Below, piece by piece: positions 50,200-60,956 of a DNA stretch of 64,000 nt. Made by a program: the position numbers and the translations under genes. The stretch is from Tupaia tana (taxonomy: Eukaryota > Chordata > Mammalia > Scandentia > Tupaiidae). Numbering within the stretch: the first letter of the stretch is position 1; each line of letters starts with the position of its first letter. The stretch is taken from NCBI GenBank assembly GCA_026018925.1, contig JAKSZU010000004.1, positions 37,901,233 through 37,965,232 of the forward strand. Direction: 5' to 3'. A model generated the notes under the pieces. That model did not search any database. It was given only the letters and a program-made list of their open reading frames with translations, and was not told where the DNA came from.

Positions 50200-52670
50200 A
50201 TATTGGAGGGTTTTTTTTTAAAAAAAAAAAACTTTCTCTTCGCCGTCTAAAAACATAAAAGCCATCCCTAGTTTAGACTACAAAAAAAAAAAAAAAAAAA
50301 AAAAAACAAGTATTATTCTTTTCTGGAAGGACTGACAGGTCAGTTCATGGCTTCTGCAGCCTGTGCAGGGAGATGTGAACCTGAGAAGGAGCAATGGTGA
50401 ACTGGGAAGAAACACACAGACGCGCAAGTAGAGACAGACAGGGGTGGGTGGTCCAAGCACCTCTGACGGGAATAGCCATGGCCCTGAGCAGTTTCCAAGT
50501 CTATTCTTCGATAGGGCCACAAGGGGAAAGGGAGAAGTGGAGTGCCAGCTGCTTGGCTGTTATCAACAGAAGCCTTGGGACATCTTGTGTTTTGCTTTTC
50601 TATTCTACTCCTCTTGCCCCCCTGGCCTTCACTGGCCCACACATCCTTTAACCCCACTGGCCTTGCGGCGTTGGCACAAGAAAGCACAAGTGTGTCTCTA
50701 CCCATCTTTAAGGCCACCATTGTTCTGCTCAGATTCAGCCACTCCCTACACACAAGGATCAGATCCAGGGGTTTTGGATTTTAAAAGTCTAAATGTTGGT
50801 AGATTGAAAACTCTTAAGAACATATGATTAGTCACAATTAACAACCGTTCTCCTTTCCTCGCTACTAAATGTTAGATAAAAATTACTTGAGTAGAAAAAG
50901 GGAGAGATTCAGGGCAGCAGTAAAGGGGAGAAACCAAAAGAGTTTAGGTAGGGTGGGATACGAAGGAGGACCCTGGGTCACGTTCTGTATTGGTAGTGGG
51001 AGGTGGGAGACTATATTCTAGAATTCTCTGGATAGTCTGGACATTCTTCCTCTCTCCATCCAACAATGCTCCCAGGGACTTAGATGTAACCCTACGAAAA
51101 GAAACGCTCAAACTGGTGAGGAGATTAGGTTTCAATTATGCTAACCTTCAGAAGTGACCTTCTAAATCGAAATGAACTGTTATAAAATATAAAGTTATCT
51201 ATCTCTCACTCTTGAGATTGTACTGTCTGCATAGGCGTTCAACTAGGTCTGCTCTCTCTGTGTTTTCTTTTTACTTCTGAAGATACCACCGCGAGGCATC
51301 ATCTTTATTCGCAGGGCCCTAGGCAGTCTCCTGGTTTACCTCCTGGTTAAAACGAAACAAACCAAAACAAAAAAACCGTTCACATTTCTGAAAAATTCTT
51401 TCTTCTATTTTGGAATTCTGGCTATACTTTAATGTATTTGTTTTCTTCAAGAGGACTTTTCTATAAACATGATGTTAAGAAACATATTGGAGAATAACAA
51501 CTCCTTTACAAGGGAAGCTAGTGTAGAGCAGAATGCATTTGAAAGTCAGATCTTGGGCACGCGAAGGGAAATATCTCCTGGATTCCAGGGGCCCCCAGAA
51601 ATTCACCAGTCATATGTACAGAGCAGAAAATTCCAAGGCCATGAGTAGAGACAAAGCTTATGGAAAACCCTGAATGGTTTTTTTTTTTTTTTTTTTAGGA
51701 AGTATGACACTAATCTTTGAAACAGATATTTTTTTTTATGAATCTTACATTTTCAATGCAATGCACATTTTAAAGATGGATTTTTCAGATTAGGCTTTAA
51801 CAGAAGAATCCCTCCTCTTCAGGAGGAAGCTACCTCTTTGTTTCATTTTGATAGTTTGACTTCATCTTTCATGAGTAAATGGTAACTCCTTTTTCCTAGT
51901 TGTTGCATCAATGCCTACGTTTCTAGAAATATTTGATGTCTGCCTTTCAATAATGCCTCACTTTTTTTGGTATATCACTGTCTGAACATATTGAAGTGCT
52001 GTACAAATGACTTGGTTTCTCTCTCCCAGCTGAACCAGCTGGTTTGGGGGTCATTTTTTATTATGTTTTATGGTGGACGATAGTGCCCCACAAAAAAAAG
52101 ATTTTTAACTTTATTCCTCAGCTATTTTCTTTCATAAATTCCATTGGATTTCACAGTTCAACAGTCTCAAATGTTTTCTATTTTCTCTTACACATACACA
52201 TATATACATGTATTATTGGGTCTTGTATTAATAGAGCCTGCATAAACCTTCAATAAAGACCAGTTTAACAGCTTAGCTCATGAGTGTTTTTTTTTTTTTC
52301 CTAAAAGTTGTCATTAGTAAGTAAAATTGTTTCATCATCCAGGAGAATTATTGACCTACATATTCACGTTCCCCATTTCTCCATCCTATTAAAATCGATG
52401 ATTCCAAAATTTAAAATCTTTTACATTGTTTACTCTCTTGAGATTTGAGAGCAGTGTCAAACACAAAACACTGTGTATTTCACTTTTAATGTTTAAATGT
52501 ATTTCATTATATATGGCCATATTTTATATAAAGTATTTTATTCCTCTTTGTCTTCCCAGGTTCTAGAAGAGACCTCGGAACATACTAGGTGCTCCCTTCA
52601 TTTCTGCTCACTGGAATAACTGTTTGTTTTAAAAGCACACTGCATTTTATTACTGTTATCCGTTTGTTTT
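50200..52670. other. Intronic sequence upstream of the WQPWS exon, mostly unique
   Basis: A-runs at 50222-50232 and 50281-50306. 50330-50800 has several overlapping open frames on both strands but no protein-like pattern. The rest is AT-rich and unrecognised. Confidence 0.45.
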
Positions 52671-52672
52671 AG

Positions 52673-52829
52673 GTTAAAGAGTTCCACACCAATTTTACAG
52701 ATGTACAACAGTCTGAATTCTACCTAGAGCCAAATATTAAGTATGTATTTCAAGTGAGATGTCAAGAAACAGGTAAAAGGTACTGGCAGCCCTGGAGTTC
52801 ACCGTTTTTCCATAAAACACCTGAAACAG
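52673..52829 (+). CDS. IL23R: IL23R coding exon 6: FNIII domain 2 with WQPWS box
   Basis: Residues 265-316 plus one base. N271 is a sequon (NFT). The exon holds the family's WSxWS-like motif as WQPWS (residues 302-306) inside GKRYWQPWSSPFFHKTPET, as in human IL23R. That motif stabilises the membrane-proximal FNIII fold. The acceptor is TTTTAG at 52667-52672, the donor GTGAGT at 52830. It exits in phase 1, so the next exon must begin with two bases completing codon 317; it was not found downstream. Confidence 0.96.
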
Positions 52830-52891
52830 GTGAGTGTATTTATATATTTTAATCTCTTTGGCTTTTCCATTGACTTCTGTCTCTTTTCTAA

Positions 52892-52930
52892 GTGTGTGTG
52901 TGTGTGTCTGTCTGTCTGTCTGTCTATACA
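52892..52930. repeat. GTGT/CTGT microsatellite
   Basis: GT run followed by CTGT units, about 60 bp after the donor of the exon ending at 52829. Confidence 0.9.
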
Positions 52931-53074
52931 CATACATATATTTCTTTTTCCTTCCTTTTTCCTCTATGACTTCTAACATTGACTAAGTTATTTGAGGGCA
53001 AGTGATAACAGTTAAGTTGTCATTTTGCTTTGATATTATTAAGAGCATCTACAACTTATGTAATGATTCTTAGA

Positions 53075-53185
53075 CATTTCTGGGCATAAACTCCCCCTCC
53101 CTCAGGTGGTTGTTTAAGATGCATATTCATTGTTCTTGCTCCCAGAGGATCTGATTCCCTGGGTAGCGGGTGTGGAGGCTTTTCA
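53075..53185 (+). mobile_element. MER5-like hAT fragment
   Basis: AGATGCATATTCATTG then CAGAGGATCTGATTCC resemble the MER5A interior; weak. Confidence 0.35.
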
Positions 53186-53192
53186 GGAGTCG

Positions 53193-53254
53193 ACCTTTCT
53201 TACAAACATCCTGTGTAATTGGCCAACCTTTCTTACAAACATCCTGTGTAATTG
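53193..53254. repeat. Tandem duplication, period 33 bp
   Basis: ACCTTTCTTACAAACATCCT and the next 9 bases occur at 53193 and again at 53226 without change, spaced by 4 bp. Confidence 0.92.
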
Positions 53255-53311
53255 CGAGGCATATGACAATTTAGGACTTTACTTTCCAAACTACTATTAA
53301 GAGTTATATTA

Positions 53312-53549
53312 GGGACCAGTAGGTGATACAGTGGTTAAGGCACTAAACTTCCACACTGCTGGCCACAATTCAAGTCCCAGACCCAGCAACTTGAAAACCA
53401 CACTGGGCACATGTGCACATGTGCCTAAAATCCCAAGAGGAGAATGGAAGAGAAGGGCTTGCCACATAGGTATTCCCCCCTGAGGGGTGATTTCTCATCT
53501 TCCCTCTTTCTGTCTCTCTCCACTGAGTGCATACTCTGTATGGCAAAAC

Positions 53550-53591
<42 letters not shown>
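53312..53591 (+). mobile_element. tRNA-derived SINE, type L, with TSD
   Basis: GGGACCAGTAGGTGATACAG head to TGTATGGCAAAACC and an A-run of about 38. TSD AAGAGTTA(T/C)ATTA at 53299-53311 and 53592-53604. Confidence 0.93.
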
Positions 53592-53609
53592 AAGAGTTAC
53601 ATTAAATTG

Positions 53610-54220
53610 TTTAGGCCACTCTGATCAAATATATTATTCTAAGAGAGACACATATCAATCATGTCAATACACATTGATTGCCTGCTATATGAGAAGCAAT
53701 CAGGAGAGTTCAAACACTTCAACATGGGACTAACTACTTTTTCAGTAGGCTCTAGCTGATCTGTTATTTGTCTTTAGATATTTTATGCGTTCTACTCCTG
53801 AGATTATTAGCTTAATTTTGTATCTATTTACACATGTCACTCAATAACGTATTAGCCAGATTTCAGTTGTAATCAAATAATAAAATGAATCTATAATAAT
53901 TTTCAGAATATGCCATAATGGCCCTATTAACCTGACGATGCCTCCCCATGGTAGATAGCTTATACACTAGATTTCGAATTTCTTTACGGAGCTGAAGGAT
54001 TCATTATAACTATAATATTGTCAGTGTAATCGTTTATAATATATTGGAATTGTGTTTTATGTCTTTAAAGCAATTTGGCATATGTTATAAATATTGATGG
54101 CTGCGAATAAGTAGAGGAAGCCAAGAGCCAGAATAGCCGAAAAGTTCTTTTGGCGCCCCCTAGTGTCCAAATCTTAAGAAACATATTCAACATTAAGGAA
54201 ATAATTTGCAATACTATTGA
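53610..54220. other. Intronic sequence, nothing recognised
   Basis: AT-rich. No feature recognised. Confidence 0.5.
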
Positions 54221-54221
54221 T

Positions 54222-54444
54222 TCTCTTTATTTATTTACTTTTGCTATAAGGCACATGCACTTGCTGGGGTGGAGGGAAGGATGAGAAATCACCCTCCAGG
54301 GGGATGGCCACACTGCAATCCCCTCTCTCCATTCTCATCTTGGTGGGAATTTTGGGCACACATGCACCATCAGGTCTGGGACTTGAAACATGAATTTGGC
54401 CATGTGGGATCCAGCCACCTTAACTACCATGCCACTGGTTGTCC
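54222..54444 (-). mobile_element. tRNA-derived SINE, type L (older), antisense
   Basis: TTTTGCTATAAGGCACATGC, CACCCTCCAGGGGGATGG, GGGACTTGAAACATG, CACTGGTTGTCC. Confidence 0.85.
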
Positions 54445-54489
54445 TTCAGTTCTCATTTTTAAATGTTACGTTTTGTTTGTTTGTTTTAG

Positions 54490-54672
54490 TTTACTTATTT
54501 TTTTTCTTTCATGAACAAGAGAAAGAGAGAGAGAAACTTAGCACCACCAACAGGCTCTCAATGCTGCAATCCATCCCCAGCCTCAGCTAGCCCTAGACCA
54601 TGGGCATACATGTACCTTTTGTATTCAGTGAGGTCTCTGGACTTGAAGATGGAACTTTCCCATGTAGGTCAA
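54490..54672 (-). mobile_element. tRNA-derived SINE, type D, antisense
   Basis: TTTCTTTCATGAACAAGAGA, ACCAACAGGCTCTCAATGC, CATGTACCTTTTGTATTC. Confidence 0.6.
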
Positions 54673-54863
54673 CCGAGGAGAGAGAGAAAGCACACCTCTC
54701 CCCATGAGGTGTGGTCACATTACAATTCCTTCTTCTCCATTTCTCCATCTTGTTAGGATTTTGGGTGCACACACAGGCCCAGCATGCTTTTTAAGCTGCT
54801 AGGGAGTCAAACCACTCATTATGTGGTTCCACTGCCTTAACTACTAGGCTATGGGGCCAACCC
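54673..54863 (-). mobile_element. tRNA-derived SINE, type V, antisense
   Basis: AAAGCACACCTCTCCCCATG, TTTCTCCATCTTGTTAGG, CTAGGCTATGGGGCCAACCC; tail missing. Confidence 0.78.
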
Positions 54864-54902
54864 AATGTGATTTTATAATAGGCAGAATTTAGTTGATAAT
54901 TT

Positions 54903-55072
54903 TTTTAGAATTATTTAGCTAATTGTACTTATTTATCACTATTATTAGTAGTATTATTATTTAGTTACCCAGAGAGAGATAAGGGGGTAAGAAAGCAAGC
55001 TGCCAGATCTGGGACTCGAACAGTGGTCAGCTATGTGGGAGTCCAGCACCTAAACCACCATGCCACCTGCCA
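54903..55072 (-). mobile_element. tRNA-derived SINE, type S, antisense
   Basis: AGAATTATTTAGCTAATTG, AAGCAAGCTGCCAGATCTGG, GACTCGAACAGTGGTCAGC, CATGCCACCTGCC. Confidence 0.88.
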
Positions 55073-55199
55073 TTCTCTGATAATTCCATTTTTTTAAAAT
55101 TGAAATCTGGAATTGCCTAGCAAGATTATTCAAGTGAATAATAAATATTTACTTACCATATATGAAGCACGAGTGTATATAAACTTCTTTGGTGTTTAT

Positions 55200-55300
55200 A
55201 TCAACCAAATGGAACAGTGTAATTAGCAGCACTTTACAAACGTGGAAACTGAGGCATGATTTTCCTAAATAGCATATCACTAGTAGGTAATAGCATCTAA
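55200..55300 (-). mobile_element. MIR fragment
   Basis: CACTTTACAAACGTGGAAAC followed by TGAGGCATGATTTTCC. Confidence 0.55.
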
Positions 55301-55315
55301 ACAAGAGCTACAAGA

Positions 55316-55561
55316 TTTTTATTTATTTTTGCTAAAGGGCATATGCACTTGCCAGAAAGAAAGAAAGCACCCCTCAATAGGGTACGGTTATGCCACAATC
55401 CTCCTTCTCTCTTCCTCCGTCTTGTTAGGATTTGGGGCATGAAGGCAGATGTGCCTGGCATATCTTTTGAGCCATAGGGGTCCAGATTTGTACTGTGGTC
55501 TACCATGTGGGTTCCAGTTCCTTAAGCACAGAGCCTCACCACTGCACTGTGGTGCCAGCCC
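55316..55561 (-). mobile_element. tRNA-derived SINE, type V, antisense
   Basis: TTTTTGCTAAAGGGCATATG, CACCCCTCAATAGGG, CTTCCTCCGTCTTGTTAGG, CACTGTGGTGCCAGCCCC. Confidence 0.82.
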
Positions 55562-55599
55562 CAGGAGTGTCCTTTTATTCAATGAATAAGTTCTGTTAC

Positions 55600-55965
55600 C
55601 TTCTCAAATGTCACAATGTAATTTTTCAGCCCATGAATACAATGGGTAATGACTAATTCCGGTAATTAGTACACTCATCATCAATCTCAACCACCTGTAA
55701 CATTGCATACAGTATATTGTTCTTAACCACTTTCTTCCACTGTATGGTTAACATGAGGCATTTTTTTTAAACCTATCTACAAATTTGTTTCCATTCATCA
55801 ACATCCCTCTCTTCTCCTACCCCAAATCCTTCTCAGTGTCCAGTAGTCATTCTACATCTCTCCTTCTGTAAGGTCATTTTTCCCAGCCCAAGTGTTCTTA
55901 CTCAAAATACTGTGCATTTGCCTCACCATACATCAGCAAGCTCATCTGTTTCATTCTTTAACCAA
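55600..55965 (-). mobile_element. Old L1 (L1M-type) 3' UTR
   Basis: CACTCATCATCAATCTCAAC, GTAACATTGCATACAGTATA, TTGTTCTTAACCACTTTC, AAGTGTTCTTACTCAAAATA are the reversed 3' UTR of old mammalian L1. Confidence 0.65.
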
Positions 55966-55969
55966 TTAC

Positions 55970-56465
55970 ATCCTACTCTTCAGGTGGGGGGCCACAGAGG
56001 TTCTCTTTTAAAGATAAAGGTCTTGCACTTCAGGTAATAGGGAGCAGGAGCACCTCTCCTACCTTACAACGGTCTAAATGTAAAGTGCTTCTTTCCTAAG
56101 GAGAAAACTCACTTAAGAGACAAAAACCCAGTTAAAATGAAATATTCCTGAAAACACACATTTATGCAAGTTTTACCCATTAACTAAGAGGGACCATAGA
56201 CTATTTTCTTGGTACAAATTCCTTTCGAAGACACCTTAAATAAGACACAGTGAAAATGTATTAGGGAAAGTGCAAATATTACATCTTCTAGAAAATATGT
56301 CTTCTTTGTTGTTTGTAGAAGCAATGCAAGTATATGACTTAGAAATTCCTGCTATTTGCATTTTAATGAATTTAATACTAGTTTTTGCTTAAATGATTGA
56401 TGCTATAGTGTGTATACTATTTCATGTCCTGATTTTCTCACTTAATTTGCCTTGTTGTGTGTTTT
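55970..56465. other. Intronic sequence, nothing recognised
   Basis: No feature recognised. Confidence 0.5.
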
Positions 56466-56469
56466 AATT

Positions 56470-56697
56470 TTTCCCTTTATTTACAATAGAATGTGTGTGC
56501 ATAGATACGAGAGGGAGAGAGAGAAAGAGCCCTCTGCAGGGTCTGGTCATGCTTCAGTCTCTCCCCTCTAGTCCTCCAGCCATGGGATCTTGGGCACTAG
56601 CATGCGTGGTATGTGGCAGGCTGGGATTCGAGCCACGGTCACCATGTGGGATCCAACTTCTCTTGAGCTGTGCCCTACCACTGAGTCACAGCCCACC
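56470..56697 (-). mobile_element. tRNA-derived SINE, type D, antisense
   Basis: TAGAATGTGTGTGCATAGAT, CTGCAGGGTCTGGTCATGC, GGGATTCGAGCCACGGTC, GAGTCACAGCCCACCC. Confidence 0.75.
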
Positions 56698-56704
56698 CTT
56701 TTCC

Positions 56705-56900
56705 TTGCTGAGTTTTAAAAACCTGTTTGATGACTGCACAGCATTCCAGTGTATAGATAGCCTATAATTTATTTAATTTTTTATATTTAAATAATATACA
56801 GATTATTTTTCTTGTTTTCATTGTCAATAAGTCTTTTTGAATGGCTTTGTATATAAACTCTTAATTCTTTGGGTCTCAGAAGGAATTATGGGTACAACAG
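56705..56900 (-). mobile_element. Ancient L1 3'-region remnant
   Basis: GACTGCACAGCATTCCAGTG, TAGCCTATAATTTATTTAAT: reversed old-L1 motif. Confidence 0.5.
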
Positions 56901-56999
56901 TTAAGCACATTTTAAGATATCTGATGCATGCTGTCTAATCGTGCTTCAGCAAATCTTTACTATTGATCACTTTTTGAAAAGTATGCATAGAAAGACAGT

Positions 57000-57170
57000 C
57001 ATTCATTTAATCGCTCATGAAATATGAATTTAGCCTCTATCATGTGCCAGGCACTGGCTAGGTGCTTGCAAACCCTTTTTGAGCAAAGAAGATAAAGATC
57101 GCTGCCTTCGAGAAGTTTTGTTTTAGAATAGGCAGACAGTAAAAGCATAATAAATATCTAAGTTATATAG
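57000..57170 (-). mobile_element. L2 3' end, antisense
   Basis: CATTCATTTAATCGCTCATG, CATGTGCCAGGCACTGGC, TAGGTGCTTGC, GATCGCTGCCTTCGAGAAG. Confidence 0.75.
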
Positions 57171-57465
57171 CATTATATATAAAGATATAAATAAAACCCA
57201 CAACCATCAAACTTCACAGAGGATGTCTGAATTGCCTCATAGTTGAAAAAATAAAGTTGAAATACTTAAGTAGTATAGAACCTTATTTGATAATGGAGTT
57301 TTGGGACAGATGAAGAATTAAATATTTATTTGTATAGAATCACAGCCCAGGCAATAATGCTTCCTACATTCAGGAATTTCCTGAGTTAGTCTATAATATT
57401 CTTATGCGTTTATCACTGAATTGATTCATCTCAGTACAATGTGTTTTCAAAACTATGCTCAGATT

Positions 57466-57710
57466 GGGGCCAACAGGTGGTGTGGTGGTTAAGGCACTGG
57501 ATCCCATAGGGCCAGCTGTGTGGTTTGAGTCCTGGATCTGGTGGGTTGAAAATTACCATGGGCATTATATGTGTGTGCCCAGGATTCTGAGAGGAGGATG
57601 GAGGAGAAGGGACTGTGGCATGGCCATCCCCCTTGGAGGGTGATTTCTTGATTTCTCTCTCTGTCTCTGGTGAGTGACTCATCCTATGGAAAAAAAATAA
57701 AATTAAACTT
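57466..57710 (+). mobile_element. tRNA-derived SINE, type L
   Basis: GGGGCCAACAGGTGGTGTGG head, GGTTTGAGTCCTGGATC, GAGAGGAGGATGGAGGAG, CATCCTATGGAAAAAA. Confidence 0.9.
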
Positions 57711-57967
57711 AAAATTATCCCCAGATAGGATAGCAGGATAAATCTTGAAACAAGTATAGCTTGTCCTGTAGCTCCCAATAATTTCCTGTCATCTTTCCTC
57801 GGTTAATGTCTTTTCTTAGCTTTTAAAAGCCTGGTCTCAAAAAGAGACCAAACCAACTCAGTTATAGTAGTGGTTAAATAACTTTTAAGATTTATTCACT
57901 TTTTCTTTCTTGAGAGTATTCAGTCTTTAGTGGAAAAAAAAGCCTTGTGCTAATAAAGAAAAAGAAG

Positions 57968-58225
57968 ACAGCAGGGTGGCCTAGTGGTTCAGGCACTGAA
58001 CTCCCATGTGGTCAACTGCAGTTCAAGTCCTGGACCCAGTGGCTTGAAACTCATACCAGGTGCATGTGCGTGCATGCCCAAAATCCTGAAAGGAGAATGG
58101 ATGGGGAAGGGATTGCAGTGTGGCCATCTTCCTAGGGGGTGATTTCTCACTTTCTCTGTCTCTCTGGCCAGTGCATGTGCCATATAGCAAAAATTGAAAG
58201 AAAGAAAAAAAGAAAGAAAGAGAAA
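57968..58225 (+). mobile_element. tRNA-derived SINE, type L
   Basis: CAGCAGGGTGGCCTAGTGG head, AGTTCAAGTCCTGGACCC, GCATGCCCAAAATCCTG, GCCATATAGCAAAAATTG and an AAAG tail. Confidence 0.9.
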
Positions 58226-58369
58226 ACCAGTTCCTCAGACTATAATTTCAGACATTAGCAAGCACAAAGGGAAAGTTTCTCCGGGTTAGAGACCCATTTC
58301 TATCCCTGTATAATAGCAAGTGGCCAATTAAGTGATTCAATCTGGGTGACTTCAGGATAACAAGTAATA

Positions 58370-58530
58370 ATAGCTAATATTATTGGCTGCTTCCTCTCTG
58401 TTGGCACAATGATAAGCATTTTACATATGAATGAGCCTTTATTCTTCACTGCAGCTCTATAAAAGGAGTGTGATTATTATTCTAATCGAGCAGATGAGGG
58501 TGATGAGAAGGCCCAAGAGATAAAACAGTA
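58370..58530 (-). mobile_element. MIR SINE
   Basis: ATGATAAGCATTTTACATAT, GCAGCTCTATAAAAGGAGTG, GAGCAGATGAGGGTGATGAG. Confidence 0.65.
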
Positions 58531-58977
58531 TAAAACTGATACCTGGTCCAGCCCAGCCAACTCAGCTGTGGGATCCCGGCACCTGTCTTATTGATAGCTC
58601 TGGGAAGGTCAGCCCCTTAACCAAACCTTCCTCTGCACACTAGCCAATAATGAAACCATGCTGACAGAGCTTCATTTTGAATGGAGCTTCATTTTAATGG
58701 AGCATTTGTGATTAAAATGCAAACATATGAGAAAAGAGCCATGAGATGTTATTAAAATGTCTTTCTACTTGGCATGAATACAAAATGTGGATACCGTGTG
58801 GCTTCTGGTGATGAGGATAAAACCATAGGACTCCAGGAACCCTGGGATAGTGTGGAGGGGAGCAGTTAGATGAGGATACAGTGTAGGAGGAAAAGGCGGC
58901 CTAGCCCAAGACAGGACCATCGCAGGCAAATTCAGAGTGTTTTCCAGATGGTTCTGGCCAGCGGACTTTCTAGAAAG

Positions 58978-59452
58978 CAGCGTCTCTCAAAGTGGGGTCT
59001 GTGGACCGTCTCTTTAGAAACGTGTGGGCGCTCACTGGAAATGCGGGTGCCTGTCCCTCTTGCCCAGTGCTACTTCTGCGGTGAAATGTAAGGCGCGACG
59101 CTCTAGAGCTCAGACGCTCTCCAAGTCCTTCGTTGTTGGGAAGGACCATGTAATATGTGGGCTAAAATGAGGATGGAAAGCGGTGCGCCTGATCGGCCAC
59201 CTCCCGCCTTTGTCACAGTGGTTTTGGGGAAACAGAGGAGGGACACGTAGGAGTCTCAGGTAGTCAGCTCCAGCACTCGTGCAGCACCTCTCTGCCTCCT
59301 CTTTCCCATGAGCTCCTGGCCACCCCAGGCCACCTCGGTGCAGTTTCCCCAGGAGGCCTCAGTCTACCCTCATGCCATACACTACACTCCTCAGCCTAGG
59401 CCCGGCCCTGCCTTGGCATGCAAGGGTTCACCTGAGATTTTGAGAACCACTG
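58978..59452. mobile_element. Possible hAT (MER5/Charlie-like) element with inverted ends
   Basis: Left end CAGCGTCTCTCAAAGTGGGG and right end TTTTGAGAACCACTG are typical hAT-Charlie terminal inverted repeats. The 440 bp between are GC-rich, so they may be two separate fragments. Confidence 0.4.
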
Positions 59453-59524
59453 ATGGCTGCTGAAGCTGGAGCCTCTAAACCATCCATCTTGATCACTGTA
59501 TAACTTCCTGGATCTTTTCTTTCT

Positions 59525-59690
59525 TTTTTTTTTTAAAAAAAAATTTGTGTAGAGGGCATGTTCTCTGGGGGTGGTGGGGAGAGTAAGAAAGCACTCCCCA
59601 TGGGGAATGGTCACATCACAATCTTTCTCTTCCATTTCTCCCTCCTTTCAGAATTTTGGGCATGGGCACATACATACCTGGTGTTTTGTT
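59525..59690 (-). mobile_element. tRNA-derived SINE, type V, antisense, head missing
   Basis: GTGTAGAGGGCATGTTCTC, AAGCACTCCCCATGGGG, CTCCCTCCTTTCAG, GCATGGGCACATACATACC. Confidence 0.7.
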
Positions 59691-59711
59691 TTGTAATTTT
59701 TAAAGAATTAG

Positions 59712-59984
59712 TGGGGAACCAGCAGGCAGTGTGATGGTTATGTTGCTGGACTTCCATGTAGTCGACTGTGATTTGAGTCCTGGACCCAGTGGCTTAAAAC
59801 TCACGCCAGGCACGTGTGCATGCATGGCCAAATCCTGAGAGAAGACTGGAGAAGGGATCGTGGTGCGGCATCCTCCTGGAGGGTGATTTCTAACTTTCTG
59901 TCTATCTGTCTCTCTCTCTCTGGCAAGTGCTTAAGTGCATGTGCCCTACAGCAAAAATCTCTCTTAAAAAAAAAAAAAAAAAAA
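59712..59984 (+). mobile_element. tRNA-derived SINE, type L
   Basis: GTGGGGAACCAGCAGGCAGT head, GATTTGAGTCCTGGACCC, GTGCCCTACAGCAAAAATC, A-run; (T/A)AAAGAATTA(G/T)T flanks. Confidence 0.9.
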
Positions 59985-60486
59985 GAATTATTGGGTGTAG
60001 CGGTTATGTTGTTGAACTCCCCCTTGGCCGACCACGGTTTGAGCCCTGGTGCCAGTGGCTCCAAACTATTCCAGGTGGGACCAGAAATTGGCGTAATGGC
60101 TCTGTGGCTGGGTTCCTATATAGTCGACCGCAGTTCAAGTCCCAGACCTAGTGATTTAAACTCATGTTGGGTGCGTGTGCATGCGTGCCCAAGATCCCGA
60201 GAGGAGAATGGAGGAAAAGGGGTTGTGGCTTGGCCATCCCCCCTGGGGTATGATTTCTCACTTTCTATTTCTCTGTCTCTCTCTGTCTTTCTGGCGAGCG
60301 CATGCGCCGTATAGCAAAAACTTCTCCAAAAATAAATAGATTAATTAATTAATTAATTAAATTAAATAAAAACTATGCCAGGCGTGTGTGCATGTGTGCC
60401 CAAAATCCCAGGAGAAAAATAGAGGAGAAGGGACTGCAGTATGGTCATTCCCCCCCCAAGGGTGATATTTCTCACTTTCCCTTTCA

Positions 60487-60521
<35 letters not shown>

Positions 60522-60565
60522 CTTCTCTCTCTCTCCAGTGTGTGCATGTACCCTAATGTAAAAAG
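59985..60565 (+). mobile_element. tRNA-derived SINE, type L, split by another SINE
   Basis: Head part 59985-60076 (GTTTGAGCCCTGGTGCC), body and tail 60368-60565 (GTGTGCCCAAAATCCCAGG, TC tract, TGTACCCTAATG). The break is the inner copy at 60077-60367. Confidence 0.85.
60077..60367 (+). mobile_element. tRNA-derived SINE, type L, inner copy with TSD
   Basis: GGGACCAGAAATTGGCGTAA to GCCGTATAGCAAAAACTTC and a TTAA/AAAT tail. TSD AAACTAT(T/G)CCAGG at 60063-60076 and about 60369-60382. Confidence 0.92.
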
Positions 60566-60597
60566 AAAGATAAAAAAAAGAAACTTCTTTTAAAGAT

Positions 60598-60765
60598 TAT
60601 TTAATTTTACTTATTAATTTTTTTAAAATTTGCTATAGGGCACTCACCAGAGAGACAGAGTCAGACAGGAAAAGTGAAAAGTAAGTCGTCAGGTCTGAGA
60701 CTAAAACCACGACTGGCCATGTGGCAGTCCAACGCTTTAACCACCATGCCACCTGCTGGCTCTCC
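60598..60765 (-). mobile_element. tRNA-derived SINE, type S, antisense
   Basis: TTGCTATAGGGCACTCACC (an L-like end on an S-type copy), AAGTCGTCAGGTCTGAGAC, CACCTGCTGGCTC. Confidence 0.8.
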
Positions 60766-60767
60766 TC

Positions 60768-60862
60768 TGCTGTGTTTTTTTAAGCCACTAGGTCTGGGAC
60801 CTGAATTGTGCAGTTGGCCATGTGGGATCCAGCCACCTCAACCACCATGCCACCTGTGGGCC
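60768..60862 (-). mobile_element. tRNA-derived SINE head, antisense
   Basis: AAGCCACTAGGTCTGGGACC, GCAGTTGGCCATGTGGGATC, CACCTGTGGGCCC: head only. Confidence 0.75.
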
Positions 60863-60956
60863 CAGATATTCTGATCTTTAAGCAGTGCAGAATGAGCCCC
60901 AAATGAGGAACAAATATTTGTCCGTGGGGAAATCAACAATGAAATGTGAAAGTCAA

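Larger units (their letters stand above)
18..52829 (+). other. IL23R: IL23R gene, 5' two-thirds (partial locus)
   Basis: Six coding exons on the + strand splice in frame (running totals 64, 361, 485, 646, 792 and 949 nt) into one protein that follows human IL23R from the start methionine through the WQPWS box. IL23R pairs with IL12RB1 on T and innate lymphoid cells, binds the p19 subunit of IL-23 and signals through JAK2/STAT3. The exons here cover signal peptide, Ig-like domain and both cytokine-receptor FNIII domains. The first, noncoding exon lies left of the window. The stalk, transmembrane and cytoplasmic exons lie to its right, because nothing matching them is seen up to 64000. Introns are about 6.5, 6.4, 17.6, 7.4, 14.0 and more than 11.1 kb and are repeat-rich. 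No frame break or bad splice site is visible, so the gene looks functional. Confidence 0.96.

Noticed and set aside
50340-50827. Overlapping open frames of up to 137 aa on both strands
   Set aside because: No domain or composition typical of protein, no splice or promoter signals that fit, and frames overlap on opposite strands. Probably chance in a moderately GC-rich stretch.
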